This document shows, piece by piece, positions 36,384 to 50,600 of a stretch of DNA of 64,000 bases. The first letter of the stretch is position 1; every line of letters begins with the position of its first letter. Source of the DNA: Melanocharis versteri (Eukaryota; Chordata; Aves; Passeriformes; Melanocharitidae). The notes beneath the pieces were generated by a model, which was given only the letters and a program-made list of their open reading frames with translations, was not told the origin of the DNA and ran no database searches. The stretch is taken from the NCBI GenBank assembly GCA_013397845.1, contig VZTG01001868.1, positions 798,400-862,399 on the forward strand. Direction: 5' to 3'. A program made the position numbers and the translations under genes.

Positions 36384-39300
36384 GTAGCGTTAATTATGAT
36401 GGGAAGATCTTAAAAAGAATGGACAAGAGCTATATTTTATCCATGGCCCAGGTAGAAGCACTGTGATCTATTTCAGATATGCTGAGGAGAGGCACAAAAG
36501 ACAAAAGAGCAAGCAGGGCAGTAGCAAGCCCTATTTTTGAGGGATAACTGTAACATCGTAGTTCATCCTTTCATCTCCACAGATCTTGAAATGATCTTAT
36601 CAGCTGAACAGACAATAGCATCCCTAAATCCATATGTGCATCCAATAGGAGTAGCACTTTAGTAGCGTGTTAAAAACCTCAAGAACAAAGGAAGCTTCAC
36701 CTTAGAGCTGTTGCAAAAGCGTTTTTCTGTACAGAAAAATAACACAGGCTCTTCAATGTGCTGGCAAAGGACATTCAGAACCTATCAGTACCAGTGAGCA
36801 CACAGGATGCTAAAAGGGGCCATTTTGAGAACGCCTGCACAGAAAGAAAAATGACCTATTCTGAAAAATAGGTCTGTATTTGTCTTTGTCTCCCACAGAA
36901 AGCATCCAAAATGGAAGGCATTTAGTGTCTTTCAGGAGTGCCATCCGTCTTATCAAAAGGCTGCAAAATTGGTCAGATGAAATTTTTACCTGTTTCAGCA
37001 GGAATGTTGCCAGTGCAAGGAAGTCGGGAGCAGGTCTTACAGTCTAACCAGCTTCCCTTCTATTTCTGTAAGAGACCTTTCTGACATACACAGAGCGAAG
37101 GTAAAGGCATTCAAACTGCTAAAGACCGTGCAAGGCAGCAGCTTTGGACTGTCATTTGAAGGTCAGTCTCCAACACACTGTATTTATTTTCCTATTGTCA
37201 AACAACCTGAGTAGAAAGGACTTTTACATATGTTAGTTAATTGAATCTGGAACATTAATAGGTTTTTCACAACACTGCAGCATTTCTTCTATGAAAAGCA
37301 ATATAAAAATGGTTCTATTTAAAAGTGGTAATAGCTGTAGTCTTTGAACATATGCTTAATGAATAAATCTGTTAGGAAAAAAGCCTTGTGTGTATTGGAG
37401 GGGGGTAGTATGTTTGTTCTCACTTAAAGCGTGCCATGATGGCAATCATCAACAGCAAATGGCATCTATTGATGGGACTAAAAAAAATTTTCATTTGGCC
37501 ATTTCCTTTCAGGTGAAATTGCTCTTTTAAATAACACATTCTTTTAGCTAAACAGCTGAGTTGAAAATAAAGCAATAGCAGATCCATGTCATTAAGGACA
37601 CCAGATAAACTCTTTGGTAGGTGCAAAGAACCACAACATAGTAATATCCAGGCAGCTTGCTGCCACAGCACGGGGTGCAGCACACAGAAAGCCAACAGCC
37701 TACAGAGAAGAGGTATTCAGATCCCATGGAGAGAACAGCCTAACAACCACATATTGCCTACCACATATTGCAGAGGTGGGCACAATCCCAAGGATGAAAT
37801 TATATAGGATACAGCACAACACAGGACCTGAGCAGAATAGACTCTGTGAAGCTTAGATGACAACCAGAAATCTGTGATGAAAAACACATGAGAACAAACT
37901 CAACATACTGCGTTGCCATTTGCATGAGCAGGTGGATAAATCTAATAAGCTGGTAGATTTGTTTGTGAAATTAAAATGCCAATTCCATACACTGGGAAGT
38001 ATGAAAAATATCCGCAGTCAAGCCAGAGCTGGCGGGGTATTTTTAAAGGAAGCTTGACAGATGTTGTGAAAATGTACTGCAAAAGAGTCAAACCTGTCAG
38101 TATTTACTCAATGCTTCTGTTGAAGAACTCCATGTTCCTCACACGAAGTGCCCAAATCTCTCCTTTCTCCACTTAAACTGAGAGTTTACACTCCTCAGTT
38201 CCACTCTGAATGCTCCCAAGGAAGGTTCACAGAGGCAGATTCCCCTTCCTGTTCTTTCCTTCAGTAACATGCTTGACTATGACTCTCTTTTGGCAACACA
38301 GCCAGATCTCAGCTGGAAGGCTCATTTTGTGGTGAAAGAGCCATGGGGAACTCCCAAGTCGCATTCAACCAAATCTCCTGGTGCAACACACTGCAGTTGG
38401 AGATCTAGCAAATCTAATGGGTGAGACCATAGCATGATCACCTCTTCTTTGACAGCTCTTCTCAGGGTTGGGAGACTGCTTCAGCCAAGCACGAGCCAAT
38501 GCCTGCTCCCCACCACTTTTTTAAACTTCTCAATCCTTGCGCTCCCTCCTCTCTCCTTTTAGAGTTCTCCTTGTGAAGATGCAGAGCAGGCCCAGATCTT
38601 AACAAAGATCATACACCATGTGTAGGTGGAAAGAAATAAGAAGATTCATTAAAAAATCAAGTCTTAGGTTCCCAAGACTTCTTTTCTAAGACAGAACAGT
38701 GATACAATTAAGAAAACGTTCCATCATTAAAATACTCCCTAATTCTTGAGAGTATCCTTGGTATTCCACAACTATTCACCTCTTAATGCTATCCTTATCA
38801 AAATACTTTGTTTGTTGAGGTTTCTTCCATTTCCCCATGGTGATGTCATCAGCAGGCATAAGGAAAGCATGATACCACAATCAGCAAACTAGTAAGGCAG
38901 AGGTCAAGAAACCATGATTTCCAGAAACAGTAGAGCTTTGAGATATGGTGACAACATCAGACTTCCAAAGCGTGGTTTGCTTCAGCTGAATTAAGTTTGT
39001 AAAACTTGCACATGGACCACGTGACACGTCAGCAAGGTTCTGTTGTCAAAAAATGACTAGTTGTTTTACCAGGCTGATTTTCAGCTTATTTCAGCTATGG
39101 CATTAGTTTGTCCATTAATTAATCAGCTAGTCCACCAAACCAAACAGTGACCATGAGGTGTGCATATAATTCAGTATGTAACAATGTGCCCAGTTCAAAA
39201 TACTGCACTGTTTTAGATCTCACATCCCTGAAACAGGCTCTTCAGTATTTCTGACTTACAAAATGTGTGTTCTATGGCATTAAACTGGGTCCTATAAAAC

Positions 39301-42300
39301 CACTCCCATCAGTTAAGCTAGACAGTGGACTAGCAGCAGCAAGCAGAGGAAGGAGAAGATAAAATACAGATGGCAAAAGAAGGTCTATCTTTGGGAATAA
39401 TGGAAAGGAGAATATCTGATAAGAGAGGAAAGAAGGAAAATAAATACAAGGCCATAGAAAAGAAGCCCACAGGAGGAGGAGGAGGAGTGTGAAAAGCCTG
39501 ACAGAAGGACTGAGTGGAGACTAAAAACAGCATCTGGCAGTAGCTCAAATCAAACAAGGTAGCATATGCAAGAAGTACAGCATACTAGAAACTTCCTTCC
39601 TCTTGGCTATTAAATAACCTCAGAATTAAGATAGAGAGTCTTCCCTCCCTCTCCTCTGAAATACCTTGCTCTAAACTCTGAAACAGAAAAAAAAAAATCT
39701 AGTTAAACTTCTTGGTGATTGCCATATCCCAATTACAACTGCGAGCTCTTGCTGAAAATTTTCAGACATAAAGCCACAAAAATCAGACACTGATTTTTAT
39801 TTATTTTTCTAGTGGGAAACATGATAGTGAGTACTTCATTCCTAACACACTTACGGCATCAAGAGGACAGGTTTCCAAAAGGCCTAGAAAAATTTTCAAA
39901 AGCCCCAATCTCCCTAGATAGAGCCCTAGTTCTGCTGAAACAACTTTAATTGTTCTTCAAAAGATGGGCCTAAGTTTCATTTTCAAAAGCAGCTTAAAAA
40001 TATGGATTACATTTCACACTGACAGTGAGACAATACCGCACAATTGTTTTTGAAAGTGAGACTGACATGGTTTTCAAACTGCTGCCTACCATGTGCTTTT
40101 GCTTCCTTTGTGTCTGTGAATACAGCACACAAATGTGTGTGTTGTCACTCACAATTAAGAAAACACAGGTGCACTTGTGAGAACATCAAATACTATAAAC
40201 TGGGCAGCATGAGGACAGCCCAGCATTGCAAATTTTAAACTGCAAGCGATGTTTATGATATTTGCACCTGCACAAAACCTGAGAAAGTCCCACATGGGAA
40301 AGGATTACAGTGCTGGCCAGGCCCTAATAGAACTTCAGTTCTGTCAGCTCTCACAGGGGTGGAACACGGCCTGGCAGGTAGATGTGCCAAGGCAAGCAAT
40401 GCAACTTCAGGGAATATCCCCCCACGCCCCACCTGTTTTCTGTCATGGTGCACAGGCTGCCACGTCTACATCTGACTGCACAGCAGGAACAAACTACAAC
40501 CACAATCCTTCACCCCATGACCATCTGCAGCAGAGCTGAATCTTACCATATTATGATGCAGGAGGCCCTGAATCTTACCATATAAAGTATGCCCCAAAGT
40601 CCTGTCAGTGTATGCAATGATTCTCTATACATCTTCAAATTTTTCAAGTGATATTCTTGTATTAAGGTATGAAGACTGAAACCCAGGAACATATCAGCAA
40701 ACGATTCTGCTGCCTTTTCATTCAGGATGCCTGGAAAGGTATCAAAAAATTCCAACTCTCACTGGAACTTCTTCGGAAAGCAAATAATCAGTTCCCTTAA
40801 ATGCCATATGAAATCCCAGTGTGAATAACAAAGTAATACCCTGGGTATTCACCAATAAGATATCCTTGATATTGTGACTGCTATGCTGGGCTAAAGGAGC
40901 TGGCAGAGGAGTACACATACCAGGGACAGCATCAACAGGGTCAAGCCTTTGAATTACAAATGCCAGCTTACCAATTACCTTTACTTAGTGTGAAGCAAGA
41001 TAACAGTTTTATGCACAGCACAGGAGAATGAAGAGCACCAAGTCAACTCACTACCTGTCCAGCTTGAGAAAGAATCAAGTGTAAGAAGAATTAACAGAAA
41101 AACCCCCCAATACCTAAGAACTTCTCCGGCCCTTCATAAAGATATGATATACTGAAAGAAACTGTATTAAAACTGTACTTAATCAATACGGACCATAGAA
41201 CTAAAACTGGCACATGATAATTTACCAAATAGATGCTTGTCAGAAAGAATAGACTGATTTTCAATTTAACTCTTTATTGAAATCAGGGTCCCTAATAGGT
41301 ACATATAGATAGTGTACCTTCGCACTGCAAACTGCCTCATCTTCACCATCTCTCTGATTCTTAAATGCCATTAAGAGATGAACTGAAATTTTAATCAGTT
41401 TAATTTTCTACCGTGTTTTGTGTACACACTGCAGAATAAACTTGCTTTAATAAAGATTTGACTGAAAGGCTTCAACTTCAAACTGTCAACCCGAGTGCAC
41501 ACTCCTTCAAAAATAGCATCTTAATTTTGCTCATCCCCACAAACTCATGTGACCTCTTTTATCTCTATCCTGTTTCCCACCCGCACAAGAGCAGCTCGTG
41601 GCTCTGTCGTGCAGCTACAGCAGAACTTTTCAAGCCTCCAGAAACACCATCCAATTTCATTTCACTCGCTATGTTTTTTGCTTCATGCACTCTATTGGAT
41701 GTGAGCATGTGAGTATGAGGCAGTTCTGCGAAATAAGTAAACTTCTGGTTACTTGAAACGACCATTTTTCCATCTAGTCCATAATTTTATGGTTTCACCA
41801 TCTGTATTAACTGGCTGGCATAAACATATCCTAAGAGTTTCCAAAGGAATCTTTCAAAATTTCAATTTGCCCTCCAAATTACCCTAATCAAGCCATGCCT
41901 TAGAAGTTTTTCATTAGCTCCTATGCCCTGCAATGAAAGCAGTATTTTCTTTGTATGAATGTTATTGATTGCTCAACTTAAGCATTACAACATTTAAGAC
42001 CTCTGGCCACATTCTACATGGTATTTTATGCAATAGTGAAGTTTATTATTGTGTTTCTGACAGTTGAACAGAATGATACCCTTTTCTTTGCCAAATTTGA
42101 AACACGGGCCAGTCTACAGCCCTATGACAATGCGTGGAGAATGACTTTTACTTCAAACATTCATTGGAGCGTCTTTCAACAGATTAAAGACACGGATTTG
42201 AATTTTATACATCTGAGCCTTTCCTGAAATTAGTACCATTGATACTTTCTAAGTGCCGTCACCTCTTGTGCCAAAACCATTCTGCCCAGCCACCTCAGAC

Positions 42301-42827
42301 TGAGGCCTTTCCAGGGTACTTTTCAGCAAGCACCCTTGCCAGGGGGAGCCTATAGACACAGAATTTCTTCCAGGGTACTTTAGCAACGCTTCCGTGCTGG
42401 CTCTATCAAGTTGACATGAAGGTAAGCGCATGACCTTCAGTTCACATTCAGTTGGGAAGTTTTAGCACAGTCTTTTTGTTGGAACTATTCCACTTTGATG
42501 TCACATGATAAACGATTGTCGATCTTTTCTTTCTCCCCTCCCACACCAGGTTTTTCCAGGCTAAGCTTTTCTGCAAGGCAAGAACTACCCACGCCTTATT
42601 CTGCAATAAAAACAAAACTGCTTGAAAAACTTCCCTTTGTATTGCCCACATATAAAGGGTAAGCCAGTAATCACTGCTGGATTAAAGATCCTTCGGATGA
42701 ACAGCCTGCAGGCTCTGTGCATGAACACTGGGTATTTTGGCCTCGAGATGAGAGAAAGGCAGTGCCAAAGCCTAAGCAAAGACACAAGGGGAAGAAGTGA
42801 AGTCCCATATAAACCAGGAGGAGGAAA

Positions 42828-42831
42828 ATAA

Positions 42832-42862
<31 letters not shown>

Positions 42863-42865
42863 AAA
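42828..42865. repeat. (TAAA)n microsatellite
   Basis: About nine uninterrupted copies of the tetranucleotide AAAT, followed by AAAAAGC. It lies in the large intron and is likely length-variable between individuals. Confidence 0.95.
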
Positions 42866-44534
42866 GCATTACTCTACCAGAACCATTCACACATTTCCGC
42901 CCTCTCAAAGCAGCCATATTGGTGGGCAGGAAATAGAAAGTGAAATGTGAAACACCTCTGAATATACTCAGTAGCCCTAAGAATCATATATTGGATTTAT
43001 AGCACATACTTTTTTTTTTTTTTGATAGCCAGCTAAAAACAGGGGATTTCTGTGTTGGTGGATGGAACAAATTTACTTTAACTCCATACTTTTAACTATG
43101 TTTTATTACAAATTTCAGTGAGGCAATAAATTTGATAAACATGGCAAAGTGATTTCTGAATTCATTATTTTGTATACACCAGAATTGTGCTCACGTCTTG
43201 CTTTGAAATTAATATAGTCTATGACTACAAGGGTCAAATAAAATATCATGCTTCTACTTATGCCAAACTATCAAGAGTAAGTGCTTTGAAGCAAAATGTG
43301 TGTTTGTCACTTATTGTATGTTTGTACATGTCCTAACATAATTAGGCTTGCAATTATTTGGCACAATTATCCACCACCTCAATAAAAAATTAAATAACAT
43401 TGATGTTTTGTGGCCTAGGTTTAACACTGGCCTCAAAGGATCTGGAAAAGGCTGCAAAACGTGTAATGCTAACATGACTCACTGAGCTTACAGAAAAGAC
43501 AGCACCTCCTTTCTGCCACCAAATGAGTGGCAGGCATTGATTTTCAGTTGTCCAAAGCTGACCACTTTTATCTAATTTGTAAAGAGAATGGGAATGCCCA
43601 GAAAAAATACCTGTAAGTTACCTGCAGTTTTTCAGGATTCTTACACAAATAGGAAAAGATTACAGCTCATAAAGGGCTTTTTAGCAGTAAATTATACAAC
43701 ATGTGGAATGAACTCATTCACCCCACAGCTTATTTGCGCACAGAACATGCTTTTGCCCTTCAAACACCCCCTAATGAAGGTTTTCAGCATCCTCTTTTCA
43801 TAAGCTGGGCCTCCTTCACAGTGTGGAGTTGATTGACCAAAGGCCTGCCCACATCAGATGCAGTGGCTACTCCAGCATAAAAACAACCACAAACTGCAAC
43901 AGTCTGCAAGGAGGTACCAAAGGCCAGTCCAAGTGCAGCATTAACTGCAACCGGTAAATCAATCAGGTAACCAATAAAAACAAAAAAGGTTTATCTACAC
44001 TGGATGCATGATTCAAAGCCCTAGTTGCTCTAAGAGAACTCACTATGCAGACAGGAGACACTTTCCTGTAAGAGGCGGAATATGTTTGGAAACAAGTCCA
44101 GAACGGCTTGAAAACACCCACTTCTTTGATTAAACAAAACCAATTTACTTACTGTTTACCACAAATCAACTGAAAAGAAAAAAACGCTTGAGACAGCTAT
44201 GGACTGGATTTAAAAGGACTTTCTAGGGAGCTTTTAAGAGACAAAGGCTCAATCCTTTAGACTTCCCTAGAAATCCAACCTAGAAAGAATTTCATAGACA
44301 TCAGGTAGGCACTAGAGGTAAAATGGACTCTGAACGATGTGAGAACCACAGCTAGGTTAAAATATATACTCCACCATGAAAAGATCTAGCAAAAACTACT
44401 TTCCATGCTAACTGGGCTTGGCAAAACACCTAAAACCTGAATGTTAGGATAAGTTTTGAAAGAGTGTATGGCGGTATTTTTCGTCTGTACTGAAGTGACA
44501 GGATGATACATCTCATCCTCCTTGTCTTACTTAC

Positions 44535-44645
44535 CATCTGACTTGCACTCAGTCCTTTCAGTCACATAGTAACTTGGTTCCAATGCCTGCTCCAGGACAG
44601 ATGGTCCTCTGGGATTATCATTTACGTCCTTCATGCACTAGAATC
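44535..44645 (-). CDS. PTPN5: PTPN5 first coding exon (start codon; STEP61 N-terminus)
   Basis: The exon starts after a good acceptor (pyrimidine-rich tract ending TTTTTCAG, with the AG at 44646-44647) and ends at a GATG|GTAAGTAAG donor. Eleven bases of 5' UTR precede the ATG at 44634-44632. The coding part, 44634 to 44535, is 33 codons plus one base and begins MKDVNDNPRGPSVLEQ. The single leftover base pairs with the two-base start of the exon ending at 23561, forming a glycine codon. The sequence has little identity to the mammalian STEP61 N-terminus, so the assignment rests on splice sites, phase, strand and the near-equal length it gives up to the conserved region (the PKA-site serine is residue 245, as I count it in human STEP61). 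Another upstream start is possible if a further coding exon exists. Confidence 0.78.
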
Positions 44646-47600
44646 CTGAAAAATAAGGGAAAAATCTAAGCTTTAAGACTATCGGATATCTAAGAACTGT
44701 TCAGGGCTTTTACACACAATTCTCCTTGACAATAAATTCTCAAAGACTGTGACGAGCTGTTCATCCATAAAGAAAGAGTCAACCCATTGATGTGTGGGGC
44801 AAGGCGAAACATGAAAAGGAGATGAAGTATATTACTGTATTATTATTGATGAACTTGCTCTTGCTTATTGCCTGCATAAAGGAACTGGAATCTACCAGAA
44901 CCAAAGCGTATATAACACAAAATGTTTTGATATTTAAGGAAAAGGAGGCAATCCATAAACTAAGCTCCCTTAGGAGCCATCTGCACCACGTGGAAAAAGC
45001 CTTCAGCTGAAATCATAATGCCCCATTTCACTAAAATCTCAGAGAGGGCTTAAAGGTCTGAATACAAGCCAAAACCCCTTATTTGTGAAGGACTGTCAAA
45101 GGTGTCATACCTATCACACAGTGGGGCTAACTGAACACATAATTTGGAAATAGTCCATCATAACCTCAGAGACCATGTGCCCAACATGCCTCTAAAAGCA
45201 TGGCAAAAACTTGGGCAAAGAGGGTCATGTGGGCATGTAAAAAGAAATGCACCCCTAACAAACTGCAAGGACCTTTTCCTCCTCCACACATTCAGCTAAG
45301 GGAGGGGCCAGGGATGTATATTTTGTCCAGATTATAAAGTGCTCTGCCTTCGGGGCTTATGTGATTTGTCATCTACTTCTAAAGGATCTGGCACTGTGAA
45401 CATCAGGCCAGTTTATTCACAGTCTCTTCCAAAGTCCACAGAGACAAACAGAACTCTTTACATTGATGCCAATACACTGTGCCTCACAAACCCAGCCAAG
45501 AAGTCTCCTGAAGAACATGAGTTCAAAGGCCTAAACTATGAAAGTGCCCTCTCCTACAGAGGTACTGTTGAAATTCTTTGACTAGAAAATCTTCTTTCTG
45601 GTTCTGAACAGGTTAATAAATCCAAGATTATTTAGATATGCATACTTTACCTCTGACACTGGGACATGAGGTGATCACTGCATAGAGAGCAGCACATTTG
45701 TACGTTTAAAAAAAAAACATATGTTAAAGAAAAAATATTCAAAAGCAAGTCACATTCTTAGAAGACACCAGGATACACAAAGACAGCATCCAGGTAAAAG
45801 CAAAACAGCAGAGTAATGCGTGAGGCGCTCCTCGAAAAATCACCTGATCCAATATGGCACATCCTAGCGCTAAGCAATCCTCTGCTACAAGGACAAGGGA
45901 TGAAACTGGCTGTACAGGCCTGGATACGTGCTGTCTCTTTCTCTTGTAGTAACACAAACATAGCATGTAAGTCCAAGAATAAGAATCACTGTCTGTGTAC
46001 ACAGTGTGTCTCAAAACATAACCCAAAAGTTATTCCTAAAACCAGAAAAAATAAGAACACGTCATACAAATGGTATTTATACTTTTATAGCCACTTAGAA
46101 ACACCTCTCCCTCCTTCCCAGGAAAATATGACAACCAATTATTTTCAACTAGATGTTTTTATTAAGTTAGTTTTCTGATGTGATTTCTTCCATCCAGGCT
46201 CAAAAACAGAAAAGATGTCTTGCAGACAAGTCTCAAAGGAAGTCAACCTTCTTTTACAGAGCAGGTGCTACTCAAAACAACTAACAAGCAACATAAAGAG
46301 GTGGTGTGGATAGTTCTGAGTCTACCAACAGCACCCCCACTGCCCCTCAAACTTGCCAATGACAAAACTGCCAGTTGTGTGCAACAGCTCCTGAGAAACA
46401 GGCTTTGCAATGTGCTCATGTCACTCCAGCAGAACGGCCATGAGGTGCAGAACCAAGGAGTAACTGGATTTCATAAGGGACTGCCAGAGAATAAAAATAA
46501 TTGCTGTCTTTGGATCACTACTGAAGGCCAAATTATATCTCCAAACTACATCAAGAGATCTAATAAAGGATGCTATACCTCTCTTTTGTCTTGACACAAA
46601 GGGCTCTGGTATCTGAACAGGTTGCCCCAGCAAGCAAATGTTATTACTTCTGCTAAGTGGAAATGTAATTAACTCTGCATGCCCTAAGCCCAATGCAAGC
46701 AGAAGACAAGAGCTAAAATTCAAGCCAGAAGTGGTTCGTGCTTTTGGAAAAGCAGACTAAGAATGTTTACATACAGTTACTGTGGTTCAGCTGACACAAG
46801 GTAACCTGATCACAACCTAGTTTTTAGCATAAAGCTGTTTACAATCACAGTAGCCCAAAATGCTTTCTTTGACCTCCCTTAGTGCTTGCAGTTCATCACA
46901 ATATTTAAATGCTGGTATAAAACTGTTTTCTTTACACACAGTGTGCAAAGAACTTGGTATCGCAACATTTCCAGAGAGGCCAAATGAATAAGAATTAATA
47001 TTGAAGCTCTATACTCTTCTATAAAGAGAGAGTTGCTTCTTCTAAACTATGTTACTGTTGTAGTCTGCATTCATTGTCGATGCCTTGTCAGATTACACGC
47101 TTAATTCCATTCTTTACATTGCCTCCAAACTCAAGCATTCCTCCTCTGCTTTCTCTTTCCCCATCATGTAATTTAGGGACAGGTGTAGTTTTACACTGTT
47201 GAAAGAAATACCCATCTAGTGCCTAACATGCCCCATCTTTCTGTCTCTCCAACAGCAGATGAATGATCAAAGGAGAATACCACTAAAGCAAGACAGGAAT
47301 CATTCCTGCCTCTGAAAATGCATACAGGCTTATTCTCAATTAACTTACACCTTGCAGTTATTATCGGTGCAAAACTGACATGAAAACAATGCTGAGATTT
47401 GGCAGCATTTTATACCTACTATTCACTGATGTAGAAGACATAATTCCATTTGCCCTTGACTACAAGGAAAACCTTCAAGGCCAAGTAGTTTTACAGAAAG
47501 CGACTCACATTAAACAATAAAGGCAATACAACTGCATGACCTTCCTTCTGAAACTCTGGTGTGTCCTTTGTTATTCTGACACAAGCAGCTAAAACCAGTC

Positions 47601-50600
47601 ACAGGAGCATTCGGTCATGTGTGAAAGTGCCAGCAAAATCAGGCTCCAAGTTAAGAGAAGATTTCGGCACCTAATTTTGAGCTGTGTGAAATCCCAAGAG
47701 GATGTGTCACAGAGGACTGAGAAGCAATTGCCAAATTTCTGGTAGCAAATACCCAGAAGCACATTCAGACTACTTCACGGAAGCAGGAGCGACTTTATCT
47801 TGGGCTATGTATGAGGAAAATCCCATGTTTTTAAGCTACCAAGTTAATTTTTGCTGAAAGCAATGATGTGGTCTGCCCAGATGCAAGTAAAAATTGTACA
47901 CACAATTATCTGTATACATACCCCGGCACTGACAGGGAAACAAAGCAGGTTAAATTGCAGGAGCATCATCACAGAACAGTAATGCAACTGCAGAGGATGG
48001 AACACAAAATGATAAAATAGTTTATTTGTACTGTTAATTTTTTCCCTCTTCTTTTCTGGGAAAGACATAGCATCTATTCCAAAAGACACATCATTCACGC
48101 AATCCACAGAGATGTTGTAAGATGTTCCCTCACTCCATCTACAATCCCCAATCAGACAAGACTGCCCAAAATGAGGCTTCATGGAGCCACACACCCTCCT
48201 TTTGTCCTTACATTCCCTTTTCTCCCTCTTGACAATGGACAAACCAGAAGACAGGGCTAAGTCTCCAGCGGCAGAGAAACAGAAACACGTTATTAAAACA
48301 AAGTGTGCACATAAGTGGTTTCTGTCCTGGGATCTGAAGACCAAGTTTAATTAACCACCTGGGCAGAAAGCACAGCTTATATAATGCAGACTGTCTGTGG
48401 AGTGCCATCCCAGTCATTCCACACAACCCCTTCTAACTGCTAGTCTACATAAGAGCAATTTTTACTGGCAAAACCAACGTAACAGGGATGAGAGATCTGA
48501 ATGCCAACTTAGAGAGAGATCAAGAAAGAAGAAACGTGTTTAAAATAGAGACCAATCCCTATTACACAGGCTACTGAATAGCTCTGTAAGGGAAATAGGG
48601 CTCAGTTCCTTCTCAAACTCGAAAATTAGTTTGCCATCAGACTTTTATTCAGTGCTAAATAGGTACTGACAGATTCTGCCACTGTCAGTAAGAGCGTGCC
48701 CTGGAAAACATCTGAGGACTTCAGCTCTTCTCTACCTGCAGTCTGGAAATCTGCTTTCTGCAATACTGTAAGCTTAAGAGATGTCAGTAAAAAGCATGAT
48801 AAACTTCAAGAAATTTTAGCTCTGGGAACAACAGAGGTCTATTAATTGAACACTGGATCATCCGGTTGTGAGGCCACATACCTGTAACTTGGTGGTTTGA
48901 GAGTCTGTCTTTGGTTTCCTGTTTCTCCATTTTTTAAAGATTCAGCTCAGGAGACTCTCTGCCATTCTGTGGTTGTAGAGTTCTTAGCTCAGAGGGTCCT
49001 TACTATTTCTTGGGGAATTTATGAGTCCACCATCAACCCCTGAGGTTCACTTTGTGTTGCATTTAAGATGATCTAACCTTACCCTGCTGCAGAAAGAGAG
49101 GGGTTTGTTTCATCCTTTTCAGTTTCCTCTACTGCATCCTGTCTCCCTGTCTTAGCCATGCATGCAGCAACAAGGCTGCTTCAGCTTGCAGAACTGACAG
49201 AAAATGAATTAATTGGGTGGGGTGTGGATTAGCCATCATTGGGGGAAAGAAAAGGGGGCCCTCTTCAGTGGAAGCTCACTACTAGATTAAATCCTAAGGT
49301 GAACTGCACTCTGCTTACAGGGATTTACAGGACTTCCCTGGGGGTTCAGCTCATTGCACATTCACATGTACTTGTAAAACTATGGCTAAGCAAGTATCAA
49401 ATCAAATTCAAGTCCTTTGTTACAGCATAATGATTTTTGCGAACACCTCCCACTAGTTTTACCCAAAAAAGAGCTATCAAAATTCAATCAGGACAAAAAT
49501 ATTAATTAAAAAAATTAAATAGAAACCCAAACATTAAATACAAAACTTTAAAACAATAATCCCACTGGAAAAAAAAAATTCTCACTTTCTTAAAAAAGCT
49601 ATTTTCTAGCTGCTAAATAAAGGTAAACTCAGAAAATTACATATGATATGCACAGCCATCCTAGAGAGCATTTATAGCAGTTACTTGAAATTCTGATGTC
49701 ACTCAAAACAGATATATCAGCTGGTAGTTCTAAAAACTTGGTCGTATATTAAAAGCTATGACCAACATTGTTTTCTGTGCATAGAGATAAACATCCTGCT
49801 CCAAGATCCGAACTCCTATTTAAAAACAAAACCAAACATTAAGAATATAAAGCACCCCGGTGCGGTTCTGAGACACATATGCGGCTGCATCGCATATTCC
49901 CTGCCCACACTGGCAGTGTGGGAGCTGTTAGTCATCTAATGCGCATATTTGCTTGGCACCATGCCTTTACTTTGGCAGGCAGGCAGGAAAGATGATCACC
50001 CATTTATTGTATCCTTACATCTTCACTGCATGTTCGTCAGGCAGCACGACCAGGCCCTCCCAGTGCAAACTGCAGGCTGTTGGGAGGCAGACCAGTTCAA
50101 AGGGAAGCCCAAGGACTGGGAGGTTGTTAAGCACATTTGTAAAGGAAAGGGCTACTTTTAAATTCATGCTGTTTAGATACATTCTCTGTTGGGACCTAAC
50201 AACATGTTTGTTTACAAATAAGGACCTTTTATTGAATAGAGGCCCGATTCAGTTCTGCTTTCAACCCTGGCACAGACCCTTTTACTATTTTCAAGGGCAT
50301 CAGAGGTTCTCAAGCTGGTTGCTTTAACTGTCCTGCTCTGCCCCCATTCTGGAGTGACCTGGAATAGAACCTAAATTTAGTTTTCAAGTAAGGCTGCCAT
50401 AAAACTTCATTGCCCAGACTACAGCAGGATCAGACACGCCCCATCCTTTTGGCATCCCAATTTCATTTAAGCCATACAAAACACATACAAGAAAGGTGTG
50501 CTTTTTAATGTAATGTTGATGGTGTAATCTGAAGAGTAAGGGTGCTTCAATGTTGTCAGACTTCTAAGGAATAGCTCCGGGCATTTCCCTCCCAATGTCC

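Larger units (their letters stand above)
23562..44534 (-). other. Large PTPN5 intron 1 of the coding part (about 21 kb)
   Basis: This intron separates the start-codon exon from the rest of the gene. Recognised contents are a complete solo LTR (35401-36383), a TAAA microsatellite (42828-42865), a 14-base T run (43010-43023) and short local duplications. No other exon, RNA gene or CpG-rich promoter was identified. Many small open frames on both strands were inspected and none shows a known domain or splice-bounded structure. Confidence 0.7.
4001..44645 (-). other. PTPN5: PTPN5 (STEP) gene, partial: ten coding exons, 3' end off the left edge
   Basis: The gene encodes striatal-enriched protein tyrosine phosphatase, a neuronal enzyme that dephosphorylates ERK1/2, p38, Fyn, Pyk2 and glutamate-receptor subunits (family knowledge). 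Ten minus-strand exons with GT/AG borders join in matching phase into 443 codons starting at an ATG at 44634. Running the exons together gives the STEP61 layout: divergent N-terminus, two hydrophobic segments, kinase-interaction motif, then the start of the PTP domain. PTPRR and PTPN7, the other KIM-type phosphatases, fit less well: the segment ending VMITNIEEMNE and the paired N-terminal membrane segments are STEP features. Roughly 120 C-terminal residues, including the WPD and catalytic cysteine loops, are missing because they lie below position 1. The first recognised exon begins with an acceptor site, so a 5' non-coding exon must exist further right. Confidence 0.96.

Noticed and set aside
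4001..44645. Assignment to PTPRR or PTPN7 instead of PTPN5
   Set aside because: The catalytic exons share family motifs, but NIEEMNE, LDMCTPGC, the SFTYSEW linker and the two closely spaced N-terminal hydrophobic segments fit STEP and not the other two KIM phosphatases.
47844..48344. A 166-codon minus-strand open frame, the longest in the window
   Set aside because: The peptide shows no recognisable domain or family, the frame is not bordered by convincing splice sites, and it lies in AT-rich DNA upstream of the first coding exon. A frame of this length can occur by chance in 64 kb.
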